From a virus: DNA of 26,079 nucleotides. Below are positions 5,802 to 12,160 of the stretch, in pieces. Location: positions 1 to 26,079 of IMG/VR virus record IMGVR_UViG_3300030943_000154, one strand, 5' to 3'. Made by a program: the position numbers and the translations under genes. Within the stretch, counting starts at the first letter, position 1, and each line of letters starts with the position of its first letter. Under the pieces are notes generated by a model, which saw only the letters and a list, made by a program, of their open reading frames with translations, did not search any database and was not told the DNA's origin.

Positions 5802-6502
5802 AAGGTGAAATCCTTGAATGGTTGGCTTCGGGTTGCAACCTAGACCGTGGTGTCGAGCTGCTCGAACAATACTCCAAAAACAAGCTGTTGGTCCGCCTCG
5901 TGAAAGCGAGTCCGGCCAACAGCCGTAGTTTGGTCATCAGGGAATTATCAATTCTGGCCGATATCGATGCATCAGATATCAATAAAGTTGCACCTGGTGC
6001 AATTAAATTGGCGCAAAATGCAAATTCCACTCAAAAGAAATACCCTAATTTCAGGGATGAATTCCCATTTCTGAACGAACCAAGCTGCCCCATGGAGCTG
6101 CGTGCCCTGGTGACGGATAAATTTTCATCGTTCTACCGGTACCGGGAATTGCATGCACATCTCTTCAACTGTACTTCCGCCCAGGAGTGTGCACAAACAT
6201 CCGGTGCGATCATTGAGAACTACCTGGAGAATCGTTCCATCTATGCCGAACTGGATTACTACAAAAAGCACAAGACGGTACTAGGTAAACATCCGATATT
6301 CAAGCACTTCAACAAAATGAAGGATCTGCGAAAATTGGGAATAAAAGACCTGGTCATAAAGCAGCTGCAGCTCGAGCATAATATCTGGAGAATCGAATCG
6401 GAAATGGAGAAGAAAGACAAACCACATCTGGAGGCGGAACGCCGGCGCCGGCTGGAGGAAAAGAAGGCGGAACTGTCCGAAGTGGGAAGATTGCTTGGAT
6501 GA
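5798..6502 (+). CDS. Unknown 234-residue phage protein with a GTG start
   Basis: The GTG at 5798 overlaps the previous stop (GTGA), so translation is probably coupled. It begins KGEILEWLASGCNLDRGVELLEQY. The middle (55-110) has PNFRDEFPFLNEPSCPMELRALVTDKF. The C-terminal 35 residues are a highly charged helix (KPHLEAERRRRLEEKKAEL) that could be a coiled coil. I do not recognise a family or catalytic motif. The sequence has no membrane segment. Its place between the glycosyltransferase-like gene and the packaging genes suggests a conserved assembly or packaging accessory of Bacteroidota phages, which is inference. Confidence 0.65.
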   Translation: MKGEILEWLASGCNLDRGVELLEQYSKNKLLVRLVKASPANSRSLVIRELSILADIDASDINKVAPGAIKLAQNANSTQKKYPNFRDEFPFLNEPSCPMELRALVTDKFSSFYRYRELHAHLFNCTSAQECAQTSGAIIENYLENRSIYAELDYYKKHKTVLGKHPIFKHFNKMKDLRKLGIKDLVIKQLQLEHNIWRIESEMEKKDKPHLEAERRRRLEEKKAELSEVGRLLG

Positions 6503-7071
6503 ACAAATATTTTTCAATTGATGATATCCAAAAGGAACGCAACAACGCCAGATTGTATTCAGCCAGGTTTGAAAGGCTGCACTTTTTCCGGATACGGAAT
6601 CTTAAGGATTTATGTGGCCGGTTACCAGGAGAAGAAGAGGTCTTCTTTATTGAGACTACGAAGAGTTTCAACGCCTTCACATTCATTGTCTACCTCATAC
6701 GGCATGCCGGAAGAGTGGATCATCTATTCATCGCTACTTACTCCATCAACGACAGGATCATCAGTTCCCTGGTGCGGTGGAAGGAAGCTGGACTCATCGG
6801 CTCAGTTGAGATTGAGATTTCGGAAAGCATCAAATTTAGGATGCCACGCATTTATGACCGGTTGGAACAGTTGTCCAGGGCTGGACGGATATCCGTCCGC
6901 TATGAATGGACGCACCGGAAGGTTTCCTGCCTCAAGACTCCAGCTGGCCAGTTTGTGGTCGAGGGTTCCGGGAACTATGGAGAGAACGCGATGAAAGAAC
7001 AATACATATTTTGTAAATCAGAAAAAGTCTATGAGTTCAGATATAACCTTGAGAGTTGCCAGGTGGGATGA
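6499..7071 (+). CDS. Phospholipase D-like protein with a degenerate single HKD motif
   Basis: The ATG at 6499 overlaps the previous stop (ATGA). The product has 190 residues. HRK at 139-141 followed by VVEGSGNYGENAMKEQY (153-169) matches the second half of a phospholipase D/HKD site (HxK, later GSxN and a Glu). The usual Asp five residues after the Lys is missing (Lys146 is there), and there is only one such motif. Some small family members act as dimers with one motif per chain, including nucleases. HLFIATYSINDRIISSL (75-91) resembles the core strand-helix before the site. It may bind DNA or phosphodiesters without cutting. The neighbours are packaging genes, so a DNA-handling role fits better than lipid cleavage. 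Confidence 0.55.
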   Translation: MNKYFSIDDIQKERNNARLYSARFERLHFFRIRNLKDLCGRLPGEEEVFFIETTKSFNAFTFIVYLIRHAGRVDHLFIATYSINDRIISSLVRWKEAGLIGSVEIEISESIKFRMPRIYDRLEQLSRAGRISVRYEWTHRKVSCLKTPAGQFVVEGSGNYGENAMKEQYIFCKSEKVYEFRYNLESCQVG

Positions 7072-7387
7072 TGTCAAGCCTCCGGAATGGCTCAGCAAGA
7101 TAAACTTTGACGAGTTGGAAAAACTGGCCGCCGTCGGATATACCACTGAAAAGATTGCCATGTTCTTTGATGTTCCCAAAATAGAGTTCATGTATTACTT
7201 CATGCTGGAGGATAGCAAGCTCCGGTACCACTATGACCGTGGGATACTTTACCATGATGCAAAATCTGGCATGGCCATGCTGGAGGACGCTGATCAGAAT
7301 GCATCACAGGCTCAACGCCTGGATAAACTTCGTAAAACAATGAAATTTAGAAACGCTGTAGAAGAGATCATGTATGGAGGGATTTAA
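7031..7387 (+). CDS. Small DNA-binding-like protein, terminase small subunit candidate
   Basis: The product has 118 residues. FDELEKLAAVGYTTEKIAMFFDV (25-47) looks like a helix-turn-helix with the 'E-L-A-x-x-G-x-x-x-x-x-I-A' pattern seen in small terminases and other site-reading proteins. The rest is helical (SGMAMLEDADQNASQAQRLDKL). It overlaps the previous gene by 41 bp and the next by 14 bp, so translation is tightly coupled. It lies two genes before the large terminase. Either this protein or the next could be the small subunit. The HTH favours this one. Confidence 0.55.
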   Translation: MSSDITLRVARWDDVKPPEWLSKINFDELEKLAAVGYTTEKIAMFFDVPKIEFMYYFMLEDSKLRYHYDRGILYHDAKSGMAMLEDADQNASQAQRLDKLRKTMKFRNAVEEIMYGGI

Positions 7388-8012
7388 TTTCAAGAAATCG
7401 CATTTTGACAAACTGCAGGATTATATCCAGTCAGGATCGACATACATACTCTCAGACGAGGAACAGCGTTATATGGACATCTTGTACCTACTGAACTCGC
7501 TTCGTAGGAAATATGGCAAGGAAAACGCCATTGCGTTCATTCAGCGCCCTCCGTATGACATTTCCTATCGCAGATCCAGGCAGATGTTTGATGAAGCCAT
7601 CAACCTGTTCTACATGGATGATGGGATAGACAAGCAGGCTCAGCGGAACATGCTGTTCGAGCAGTTGATGTCAGCAGCTGCAGTCATTGCCCAGACAGCG
7701 GATTGCAGCCGTGATTTTGAGGTTTACAGCGACATGTTATCGCGTGCTTACAAAATCAAAGGGTTGGATACTCCTGAGCCTCCGCGCATCCCTGAGGGGT
7801 TATACAACAAACCCATCAAGATCTATTCCATTGATGCCCGAAAAATAAGTCTGATGCCGGCAGATCGCAACGACCTGGCTGAACGAATTGATGCCCTGGA
7901 TGTGCCTGAGGCAGAAAAGCGCCGGTTCCGCCAGGAGTCAGGCGTTGAGGAAGTGAACTTCTTAGAAATACTCGATGACCAGGAAAGCAAGATTGGATCT
8001 GAGCAGGCCTGA
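7374..8012 (+). CDS. Packaging-associated protein, second terminase small subunit candidate
   Basis: The 212-residue product is mostly helical. Residues 25-75 (SDEEQRYMDILYLLNSLRRK, then ENAIAFIQRPPYDISYRRSRQMF) and 90-130 form two helical clusters. The C-terminal part (140-212) is Pro-containing and charged, which could be the segment contacting the large subunit. No catalytic motif is visible. The gene overlaps the large terminase by 38 bp, the usual place of a small subunit. With an HTH-like protein directly upstream, the two may share site recognition and motor contact, which is inference. Confidence 0.55.
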   Translation: MEGFNFKKSHFDKLQDYIQSGSTYILSDEEQRYMDILYLLNSLRRKYGKENAIAFIQRPPYDISYRRSRQMFDEAINLFYMDDGIDKQAQRNMLFEQLMSAAAVIAQTADCSRDFEVYSDMLSRAYKIKGLDTPEPPRIPEGLYNKPIKIYSIDARKISLMPADRNDLAERIDALDVPEAEKRRFRQESGVEEVNFLEILDDQESKIGSEQA

Positions 8013-9672
8013 CGTAGAGGTACGTTATTCCAATTGGTTGGCTCAGGTGTGCAGCATCATGATGCCACGGGATTTCTATGGCATCCTTGGACGTGCTGCC
8101 TCAAAGACGACGGACTTTGTGGTCCAACGCCTTCAGGAGGCTGTTTACGACCTTCCAGGAGCTCCGTTCGCGTTTGTTTCAGACACGTATGCCAATTTGC
8201 ATAAGAACGTCATTCCATCCCTTCAGGAAGGTCTAAGGCTGCATGGCTGGGAAGAGGGTGTTCATTATGTGATCAACAATGAACCTCCGGCAGAGTGGCG
8301 TTCACAGATGTATAACATCATGTCGTCCTGGAAGAATACCATGACGTTTTTCAATGGCTTCAACATTACATTCATTTCATTGGATAGACCGGCCATCGGC
8401 GCCGGCCGTTCTTATGTTGGTGTGTTCGGTGATGAAGTAAAATATTTTCCTGAAGTGAGGATCGCCAACCTTTTGAAGGCGGTTCGTGGTTATCGTGCCA
8501 AATATGGGGAATCTCCGTTTTACCGGTCTCAGACCTTTACCACCGATATGCCGGATCCGAACCGGATCGGGGAATATGACTGGATCCTGAAAATGGTCAA
8601 GAAAAACGACAAACAGAAGATCATAGATCTGCTTCAGGTGGGATTCACCTACAATGAAACGAAAAAGGAATATGCTGTCACTTTGGATGGTAAGAATCAA
8701 AAGAGGATTGCCCTGGCTAAACGTAATATGGAGCGTTGGGAGGAACGCTGGAACAAATGCCGGAAGAGAACATCGCTCTTCCTGATCGCATCCTCATTCG
8801 TCAATGTGGATATTCTGGGGCTTGATTGGTTCGATGAAGAGTTTGCCGTCGGACTGGAGGGAGTGATGACTAACATCCTATCCATAATACCCAAACTATC
8901 TGCAGCATCGCGGTTCTACTCAAACCTGGCTGAAAGACATTTCTATTCAGATGGGAATAACAATGAATATATCGAGACCCTACCGTTTGGATCCGATCCG
9001 GATTGCAGGGCTCTCAGACACCTGGACACCAATGCACCCATTGAGGGAGGACTAGACATAGGCAATACCTTATGGATGATCTTTGGTCAGCAGAAGGGCA
9101 GTACCTATCGTGTGATGAAGGAACTGTACACACTACCACCATCCTACATCAGGGAGATGGCAGATGAGTTCATCCGTTACTTTGCCGGGCATCGCCGTAA
9201 GAACCTGAAGTTGTACTATGACAGGGCAGCAAACAACTATGCCAAGATTGGGCAGGATGTGGCCACACAGATCAAGAAGGCTATTGAGGTTGATATCAAT
9301 GGCAAGAGAACCGGATGGGCAGTACAGTTGATGAGTGTTGGCCAAGGGAACATTGGCAGCAATGCTGAGTATAGCTTCATGATGGAACTCATGAGCGGTA
9401 ATAACAAGACGCTACCAAAGCTGTTGATCGATCGGACCAACTGCCCTAACCTGAAGGCACAGCTGGAGAAGACAGCAGCCAAGATGTCAAGCGGTAGCCG
9501 TATGGCTGGCATGGTGGTAAAACAAAAGAAGGTGGACGGACTGCCAGTCCATCGATTGGCAAAGGAATCCACAAACTTCACGGACGCATTCAAGTATCTG
9601 TTATGTAGGAAAGCATTCCTAAAGATGATTAACAAACCATCTGGATCCGCATCAATGACACCCAAAGGATAG
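7975..9672 (+). CDS. Terminase large subunit (packaging ATPase-nuclease)
   Basis: The 565-residue length is normal for the family. GRAASKTTD (39-47) stands where the Walker A loop belongs but departs from GxxxxGK(T/S), as many terminases do. YVGVFGDEVKYF (147-158) is the Walker B strand with Asp153-Glu154. EGGLDIGNTLWMIFGQQ (about 357-373) opens the RNase H-like nuclease domain with its first Asp. LYYDRAANNY and DRTNCPNLKAQLE follow in the expected order. The protein cuts and pumps DNA into the prohead. The start overlaps the upstream gene. The next in-frame ATGs (8059 and 8062) would remove the segment before the Walker A loop. A terminator follows the gene. Confidence 0.85.
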   Translation: MTRKARLDLSRPDVEVRYSNWLAQVCSIMMPRDFYGILGRAASKTTDFVVQRLQEAVYDLPGAPFAFVSDTYANLHKNVIPSLQEGLRLHGWEEGVHYVINNEPPAEWRSQMYNIMSSWKNTMTFFNGFNITFISLDRPAIGAGRSYVGVFGDEVKYFPEVRIANLLKAVRGYRAKYGESPFYRSQTFTTDMPDPNRIGEYDWILKMVKKNDKQKIIDLLQVGFTYNETKKEYAVTLDGKNQKRIALAKRNMERWEERWNKCRKRTSLFLIASSFVNVDILGLDWFDEEFAVGLEGVMTNILSIIPKLSAASRFYSNLAERHFYSDGNNNEYIETLPFGSDPDCRALRHLDTNAPIEGGLDIGNTLWMIFGQQKGSTYRVMKELYTLPPSYIREMADEFIRYFAGHRRKNLKLYYDRAANNYAKIGQDVATQIKKAIEVDINGKRTGWAVQLMSVGQGNIGSNAEYSFMMELMSGNNKTLPKLLIDRTNCPNLKAQLEKTAAKMSSGSRMAGMVVKQKKVDGLPVHRLAKESTNFTDAFKYLLCRKAFLKMINKPSGSASMTPKG

Positions 9673-9693
9673 GTTGGATTACATCTGCACTCC

Positions 9694-9725
9694 AAGGCTC
9701 GTAGCACTCAGCTACGGGCCTTTTT
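9694..9725 (+). terminator. Rho-independent terminator after the terminase
   Basis: AAGGCTCGTAGC (9694-9705) pairs with GCTACGGGCCTT (9711-9722), with one G-U pair and a 5-nt loop, followed by T to 9725. It closes the packaging block and isolates the cargo region. No GTCCTTT element follows, unlike the other strong terminators in this window. Confidence 0.85.
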
Positions 9726-9726
9726 C

Positions 9727-10131
9727 GTATCAGGTGGGATAAAGACTTCGGTCGGTTCGCCCTACGGTGGGAATCGGGCGGAAAATCACATTTCCCGCAT
9801 TCGGGGGGCGTGCAATTGCAACCCACGGACAGAGCGGGGCGGTCAAAACAGTCTCTTTTCTTTTTTGAGAAAAAGAAACAAACCTCTATAAGAGCTAAAA
9901 ATCAATGTGTTAAAGTTTATTAACGAGAAAAACGGCCTATTTTCTGCCCTATTTTGGCGAAAACACACCCCGAATTGAAAGCGAAGTCGGAAAAAAAGTT
10001 TTTGGATAGTTGAGGAAAGTGGAGAGCGGTTTCCACTCGATTTCAATGATGCAATATTGATTTGTAAAACTGTAACGTATTGATATATAGTATTATATAT
10101 CAATTATTTTGTATCTTTATAGTAACAAAAA
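9727..10131. other. Non-coding DNA before the radC-like gene, host-intergenic in character
   Basis: No gene is supported here. 9740-9845 is GC-rich with several G- and C-runs that could fold imperfectly (TTCGCCC at 9755 with GGGCGGAA at 9776). A short inverted repeat, TTTCTTTTT (9857-9865) with AAAAAGAAA (9870-9878), follows. The rest becomes strongly AT-rich. A weak -7 box TATCTTTA lies at 10112-10119. Short hairpins made of TTTCTTT/AAAGAAA are common between genes in Bacteroidota chromosomes (from memory), suggesting this piece came from a bacterial chromosome. Confidence 0.5.
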
Positions 10132-10171
10132 AAACAGGGAGTTAAAACTTTCGACGGCTTTCTCCCTGTTT
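10132..10171 (+). repeat. 10-bp inverted repeat AAACAGGGAG/CTCCCTGTTT in the radC-like leader
   Basis: The arms at 10132-10141 and 10162-10171 are perfect complements around a 20-nt loop containing AAAACTTTCGACGG. If the -7 box at 10112 is used, the hairpin lies almost at the 5' end of the mRNA, 33 nt before the ATG. No T-run follows, so it is more likely a leader structure than a terminator. It may stabilise the message or bind a regulator. Confidence 0.5.
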
Positions 10172-10203
10172 CACAAAATCAATAATCTTTAAAAACTATC
10201 GAC

Positions 10204-10668
10204 ATGACAAAAGTATCAAAAAAAATCGAATCAAACGTTTGCGAAATTTCAATTTCTTACAGCACGAAAGTAATGCCCAGAGAACGTGTCCAAATTCGCA
10301 ATTCAAGAGACATCTATGAATTTCTAACCCCCATTTTCAGCTGTTGCATGGAACACCACGAAGAAATGTGGGCAATATACATGAACAACCAACACAGAGT
10401 TTTAGGATCGGCAAAAATTTCGCAGGGTGGAATTTCGGAAACAACGGCAGACCCGAAAATTATACTGCAAATAGCACTCAAAGCGAACGCCACATCAATA
10501 ATCATTGCACACAACCACCCAGCTGGAAACCCCTATCCAAGTTCTTGCGATGATAAGATAACACAGAAAATAAAAGATGGGGCGAAATTCCTTGATATGC
10601 AACTTACTGACCACGTTGTTATTTGCGATGGCGTTTATTACAGCTATGCGGACGAAGGCAAAATTTAA
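10204..10668 (+). CDS. radC: RadC-type JAB-domain protein, short form
   Basis: The product has 154 residues. HNHPAGNPYPSSCDD (103-117) is the zinc-binding JAMM signature of the RadC family, HNHPxGxPxPSxxD, with His103, His105 and Asp116 as ligands and a Glu at 53 or 54 as the likely catalytic base. Full-length RadC is about 220-230 residues and has an N-terminal helix-hairpin-helix part, which is missing here. Short RadC-like proteins are frequent in Bacteroidota mobile elements. Their function is unproven despite the old DNA-repair name. The gene sits alone between structured non-coding segments, just after the terminase terminator, and looks like cargo. The symbol denotes family only. Confidence 0.8.
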   Translation: MTKVSKKIESNVCEISISYSTKVMPRERVQIRNSRDIYEFLTPIFSCCMEHHEEMWAIYMNNQHRVLGSAKISQGGISETTADPKIILQIALKANATSIIIAHNHPAGNPYPSSCDDKITQKIKDGAKFLDMQLTDHVVICDGVYYSYADEGKI

Positions 10669-10681
10669 GGCCTAATTCGAA

Positions 10682-10749
10682 GCCAGGTGAAGCCTTCCAT
10701 GCGGTGGGCTTGCTGGCGCTACTTTCTTTGAGGGCACATAGAAAGTAGC
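10682..10749. repeat. Two adjacent hairpins after the radC-like gene (REP-like)
   Basis: The first hairpin pairs GCCAG (10682-10686) and AAGCC (10690-10694) with GGCTT (10707-10711) and CTGGC (10713-10717). The second is a perfect 10-bp stem, GCTACTTTCT (10718-10727) with AGAAAGTAGC (10740-10749), and TTTCTTTG/CAAAGAAA (10723-10730/10749-10756) offers an alternative pairing. They may act as a terminator without a T-run or be a chromosomal REP-like repeat. Confidence 0.5.
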
Positions 10750-10781
10750 AAAGAAATGCCTTCATAGGAATTGGTTTTTTA

Positions 10782-10789
10782 TATATTTG
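10782..10789 (+). promoter_or_regulatory. Host-type -7 box TATATTTG for the DUF4468-like gene
   Basis: TATATTTG is a full match to TAnnTTTG, 33 bp before the ATG at 10823. The -33 region has no clear TTTG and no GTCCTTT. A host-driven promoter for a cargo gene is the simplest reading. Confidence 0.45.
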
Positions 10790-10822
10790 CAGAAATGGAT
10801 CAACCTAAAATCTAACTTTACC

Positions 10823-11329
10823 ATGAAAAAAAACATTTTCTTATTTGTCTGCTTATTTTTTGCGGTACATTCTTTTGCCCAAATTGATACAATTTGTGGT
10901 GTAATGCCAATGAAGGATGGAAAAGTATTATATTCGGAGGTAATACCTGCCGATAATTTATCTGCAAATCAATTATATAGTAATGCAAAAATATGGGCAG
11001 GGTCTACTTTTGAAGATTATCAGGAAGTTGTTCAGTCAGATGTTGAAAATACATCATTAACTTTAAAAGGGAATACGTCAATAGATGAATCAACAATAGT
11101 TAAATTTACACTTACAATCCAGTTTAAAGATCATAAATTTAAATATATCCTCACTGATTTTATTTATAGGGCACATTTGTATGATTACAAATACATTGAA
11201 AAACCACTTGAAAATACTCAAGGATTCGCAAGTGGAAATCCTTGCGAAAGAGTTATTTTGGAGGATAAAAAAATTCGAATTATAATAAAACAGATGGTTG
11301 ATAAAATTAAGTTGATTGATAATTGGTAA
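10823..11329 (+). CDS. Secreted DUF4468-like (TBP-like fold) protein
   Basis: I place the start at ATG 10823, not the upstream in-frame ATG 10787, because 10787 directly overlaps the -7 region and the later ATG gives a classic signal peptide: MKKN, a hydrophobic core and a cleavage site after HSFA (19). The product has 168 residues. Residues 30-115 (KDGKVLYSEVIPADNLSANQ, LYSNAKIWAGSTFEDYQEVV, then a TLKGNTSI strand) follow the DUF4468 pattern known from Bacteroidota secreted proteins of unknown function. There is no lipobox Cys. The gene is far more AT-rich than the phage genes around it, which points to recent transfer. An effect on the lysogen's envelope is possible but unproven. Confidence 0.65.
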   Translation: MKKNIFLFVCLFFAVHSFAQIDTICGVMPMKDGKVLYSEVIPADNLSANQLYSNAKIWAGSTFEDYQEVVQSDVENTSLTLKGNTSIDESTIVKFTLTIQFKDHKFKYILTDFIYRAHLYDYKYIEKPLENTQGFASGNPCERVILEDKKIRIIIKQMVDKIKLIDNW

Positions 11330-11367
11330 AAAAAAAATCCAGAGACATAACTTTAAAAAAAAGGTTG

Positions 11368-11375
11368 TATGTTTG
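11368..11375 (+). promoter_or_regulatory. Host-type -7 box TATGTTTG for the small gene at 11391
   Basis: TATGTTTG is a full match to TAnnTTTG and lies only 15 bp before the ATG, so the leader would be very short. There is no clear -33 box and no GTCCTTT. Confidence 0.4.
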
Positions 11376-11390
11376 CAGTGCGAAAATCTC

Positions 11391-11597
11391 ATGACAACAC
11401 TAGTATTCATTCTTCCTTCAGACGACATTGCGTCCGGATTAAAGACATCTCTGGACATCTACACTGCTTCCGGAATGTCACCTAAAATCATTTCAGACGG
11501 CAGAACTACCGTGACTTTTGATTCAAAGGACGCTTCTTTGGTCGTTCATCATTCTGGACCGATCATAAAGTACATCGATAAGCATCAAATTGACTAA
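11391..11597 (+). CDS. Small unknown protein of 68 residues
   Basis: The frame is open from 11316, but ATG 11391 is the better start because it follows the -7 box at 11368 and the first 25 codons of the longer form are Lys-rich AT sequence. The product begins MTTLVFILPSDDIASG and has strand-like segments (TTVTFDSKD, ASLVVHHSG) with no membrane segment or Cys. I do not recognise it. Base composition is closer to the phage than to the DUF4468-like neighbour. It is followed by the strong terminator at 11622, making it the last gene of the cargo island. Confidence 0.5.
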   Translation: MTTLVFILPSDDIASGLKTSLDIYTASGMSPKIISDGRTTVTFDSKDASLVVHHSGPIIKYIDKHQID

Positions 11598-11604
11598 AAT
11601 AGTC
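11592..11604. repeat. Palindrome GACTA-AAA-TAGTC over the stop codon
   Basis: Perfect 5-bp arms surround AAA, overlapping the TAA at 11595-11597. The core ACTAAAATAGT and the TTTTAA shortly after it also occur at 356-376, in both cases just before a terminator hairpin. Confidence 0.35.
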
Positions 11605-11621
11605 GTATTTTAACTCTAAAG

Positions 11622-11655
11622 GCCCGATAAACTACCATGTTTGTCGGGCTTTTTT
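11622..11655 (+). terminator. Rho-independent terminator closing the cargo island
   Basis: GCCCGATAAAC (11622-11632) pairs with GTTTGTCGGGC (11639-11649) around a 6-nt loop, with one wobble pair, followed by six T. The GTCCTTTC element starts at 11656, directly on the T-run, exactly as at 4658. Confidence 0.85.
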
Positions 11656-11690
11656 GTCCTTTCTCAATGCGTGTTACACCGGTATTTTTG
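11656..11690 (+). promoter_or_regulatory. Late-type promoter C: GTCCTTTC, 19 nt, TATTTTTG
   Basis: GTCCTTTC (11656-11663), a 19-nt spacer and a perfect TAnnTTTG box (11683-11690). The ATG of the next gene is 20 bp further on. It would start the tape-measure block. Confidence 0.65.
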
Positions 11691-11710
11691 GGTAAAATGC
11701 CAATTGTGTA

Positions 11711-12160
11711 ATGTCCGAAATTTCTCAAAAAGATATTGATTTTCTATTCCAGGAAGAAGTGTTGGACCAACATGGTGAATTCCTGCAGGATCTGTTCATG
11801 GAAACCATCGAACAGAAGAATATTCGTGTCTCTGATGATCTATTGGAGTCATTGGATGCCAATTACAAAATATTTAGGGAAGGGGCTGACAGAGGACTAC
11901 GCTACAAGTTCAACATCTATGGTCGTTTCATCGAAATCCGGAAGCACAAAAAGAAAAATAGTATGGCTCCGAATACCAACGCTCTACTTTGGGGTGTAAA
12001 GGAGAACCGGCCAAAGAAACGAAAGGATGTTGACTGGTATTCCGCCAATGCATACGGTAGCCTGAATAGGCTTTATTCCATACTCTCGAATGAATTAACC
12101 ACAGAAGAAGTTTCCCGACTCAAGGGAATCATCCAAAATCGCATAAACACACAAAAATGA
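11711..12160 (+). CDS. Unknown 149-residue tail-assembly-associated protein
   Basis: The product starts MSEISQKDIDFLFQEEVLDQ. Residues 20-45 form an amphipathic helix, 60-85 are strands (YKFNIYGRFIEIRKHKKKNS), 90-110 carry the basic stretch ENRPKKRKD, and the end is helical. No known motif is visible. It overlaps the tape-measure start by 4 bp (ATGA), so the two are co-translated. Genes in this place often encode tail-assembly chaperones or a head-tail component. I see no slippery sequence for the -1 frameshift typical of chaperone pairs, and there is only one such gene, so the role stays open. Confidence 0.6.
   Translation: MSEISQKDIDFLFQEEVLDQHGEFLQDLFMETIEQKNIRVSDDLLESLDANYKIFREGADRGLRYKFNIYGRFIEIRKHKKKNSMAPNTNALLWGVKENRPKKRKDVDWYSANAYGSLNRLYSILSNELTTEEVSRLKGIIQNRINTQK

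Noticed and set aside
9629-9826. Minus-strand frame with a CxC...C start, zinc-ribbon-like at first sight
   Set aside because: It overlaps the terminase 3' end and its terminator. The Cys spacing comes from a GC-rich structured stretch.
9843-10103. Minus-strand 86-codon open frame before the radC-like gene
   Set aside because: It lies across low-complexity TTTCTTT-type repeats and AT-rich DNA, with no promoter or recognisable domain. A chance frame is more likely.
9740-10780. Insertion sequence ends flanking the radC-like gene
   Set aside because: The hairpins on the two sides resemble each other only in TTTCTTT/AAAGAAA parts. There is no transposase and no clear target-site duplication.
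11090-11458. Minus-strand 122-codon open frame
   Set aside because: It is a shadow across two plus-strand genes and includes the plus-strand promoter box at 11368.
11711-12160. Tail-assembly chaperone pair with programmed frameshift before the tape measure
   Set aside because: Only one small gene is present and no slippery heptamer was found near its end. The 4-bp ATGA overlap indicates simple coupling.
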